Shown here: piece by piece, positions 6,027-6,901 of the stretch | Numbering within the stretch: the stretch's first letter is position 1 | Layout: every line of letters begins with the position of its first letter | Source of the DNA: an uncultured Polymorphobacter sp. | Lineage (GTDB): Bacteria > Pseudomonadota > Alphaproteobacteria > Sphingomonadales > Sphingomonadaceae | Direction: 5' to 3' | Length of the DNA stretch: 6,901 bases | Assembly: GCA_937871645.1 (NCBI GenBank) | Contig: CALMPZ010000530.1 | Coordinates: forward strand, 1-6,901 | The notes under the pieces: generated by a model | The model's database searches: none | The model's input: only the letters and a program-made list of their open reading frames with translations | Told to the model about the DNA's origin: nothing | Translations under genes and position numbers: made by a program

Positions 6027-6901
6027 AAACCAGCCTCACCGTTGTCGCGCTGCTGCTCGCGGCGGCAGCACCGCTCGCCGCCCAGACGACAGCTCCGACT
6101 GCCGCCACCCCGCCCTACGACGACGCCGGCCGCACGCCGATTACCGTCACCGGCACGCCCGCCGACGGCATCACGCTGCGCCAGCGCCGCGTGCCGCCGC
6201 AACTGACGCCTGCCGAAGCCGCCGCCTATGGGCGCATCTTCCGCGATATCGAGGCCGGACGCTACAGCGCCGCCGAAGCCGCGCTCGCCAACATGTCGTC
6301 TACCGGCGTGCTCTACGGCTCGGCGCAGGGGCAATTGCTGCTGGCGCGCGGCAGCGGCAGCGGCCGCGCCAGCGTCAACACGCTGACCGACTGGTTGTTC
6401 GCCAACCCGACCTTGCCGCAGGCGCCGCGCATCGCCCAGCTCGCGGTCGAACGCGGCGCGATCAACCTGCCGCTGCTGCCGACGGTCAATGCCGCACCGG
6501 CGATCAGCTTCAACCCGCGCATGACCCCCAAATCGGCGAAGGGCGATACTGCCGCCGACGATGCCTTTGCCGCCACGCTCAAGCCGCTGCTCGCCACCGA
6601 CAGCAACAGCGCCGCCGAAGAGCGCTGGCGCGCGCAGCGTTTCGAAGCGTCGCCCGCCGTTCGCACCGAATATGCCCAGCGCATCGCGTGGAGCTATTAC
6701 ATCGCCGGCGATGACGCCGCCGCACGCCGCATGGGCAGCGAGGCCGCCACCGGCAGCGGCGAGTGGGCCGCACTCGGCGCCTGGGTCAGCGGCCTTGCGG
6801 CGTTCCGCGGTGGCGATTGCAACGCCGCCGCCGCCGCGTTCAACCTCGCCGGCCAGCGCGGCCCATCGAACGATCTTGCGGCGGCTGCCGCCTATTGGGC
6901 G
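6023..6901 (+). CDS. Lytic transglycosylase, N-terminal part (cut by window edge)
   Basis: Open from ATG at 6023 to the window end, 293 codons without a stop. It begins with a signal peptide (MKTSLTVV, a hydrophobic core, and LAA before Gln21). After a low-complexity stretch (21-60) comes an Ala-rich alpha-helical superhelix with helix-pair repeats (for example 61-110 and 210-293, including AWSYYIAGDDAAARRMG and GAWVSGLAAFRGGDCNAAA). This matches the N-terminal doughnut-like region of soluble lytic murein transglycosylases, periplasmic enzymes that cleave peptidoglycan between MurNAc and GlcNAc to give 1,6-anhydroMurNAc ends. The catalytic SLT domain, with its Glu, would lie past the right edge and is not seen, so the call depends on the helical region and on my memory that such a gene follows the UDG-like gene in sphingomonads. 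It has no own ribosome site; translation is probably coupled through the ATGA overlap. Confidence 0.72.
   Translation, partial: MKTSLTVVALLLAAAAPLAAQTTAPTAATPPYDDAGRTPITVTGTPADGITLRQRRVPPQLTPAEAAAYGRIFRDIEAGRYSAAEAALANMSSTGVLYGSAQGQLLLARGSGSGRASVNTLTDWLFANPTLPQAPRIAQLAVERGAINLPLLPTVNAAPAISFNPRMTPKSAKGDTAADDAFAATLKPLLATDSNSAAEERWRAQRFEASPAVRTEYAQRIAWSYYIAGDDAAARRMGSEAATGSGEWAALGAWVSGLAAFRGGDCNAAAAAFNLAGQRGPSNDLAAAAAYWA

Noticed and set aside
5464..6714. Plus-strand open frame of 416 codons crossing the UDG-like and transglycosylase genes
   Set aside because: It is an alternative frame of two better supported genes; the protein is extremely Arg-rich with scattered Cys, typical of shifted reading in GC-rich DNA.

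Overview
The window looks like a high-GC alphaproteobacterial chromosome segment, most probably from the Sphingomonadales. That placement rests on the protein styles (ETF-QO, an ispE-linked TPR protein, a degenerate UDG-like protein next to a lytic transglycosylase), on GC-rich coding with NNC/NNG codons, and on a C/G-rich hairpin repeat of a type I associate with this group. It is a judgement from memory, not a database match; the genus cannot be set.

Layout. A small secreted two-cysteine protein of unknown function (33-353, minus) lies at the left edge. Its upstream region (354-587) is AT-rich and carries three near-copies of a 17-base, roughly palindromic element spaced 32 and 33 bases apart, which look like an operator array. 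Next, all on the minus strand, come ETF-ubiquinone oxidoreductase (3411-5072), a periplasmic TPR protein (1423-3102) and ispE (588-1418), transcribed in that order. TPR and ispE are four bases apart and surely co-transcribed. ETF-QO and TPR are separated by 308 bases packed with hairpins and containing no credible gene.

A 135-base divergent region (5073-5207) separates ETF-QO from a plus-strand pair. The first is a family-4-like uracil-DNA glycosylase homologue that has lost its iron-sulphur cysteines and key active-site residues. The second is a lytic transglycosylase that starts within the stop codon of the first (ATGA overlap) and runs off the right edge before its catalytic domain.

Functionally this is mostly core metabolism: electron entry from acyl-CoA and related dehydrogenases into the quinone pool (ETF-QO), isoprenoid precursor synthesis by the MEP route (IspE), and cell-wall turnover (lytic transglycosylase). 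I see no mobile element, CRISPR array, tRNA or rRNA. The less ordinary signals are the repeated operator-like elements before the small secreted protein, the degenerate UDG-like protein coupled to a cell-wall enzyme, and the hairpin-dense intergenic segment.
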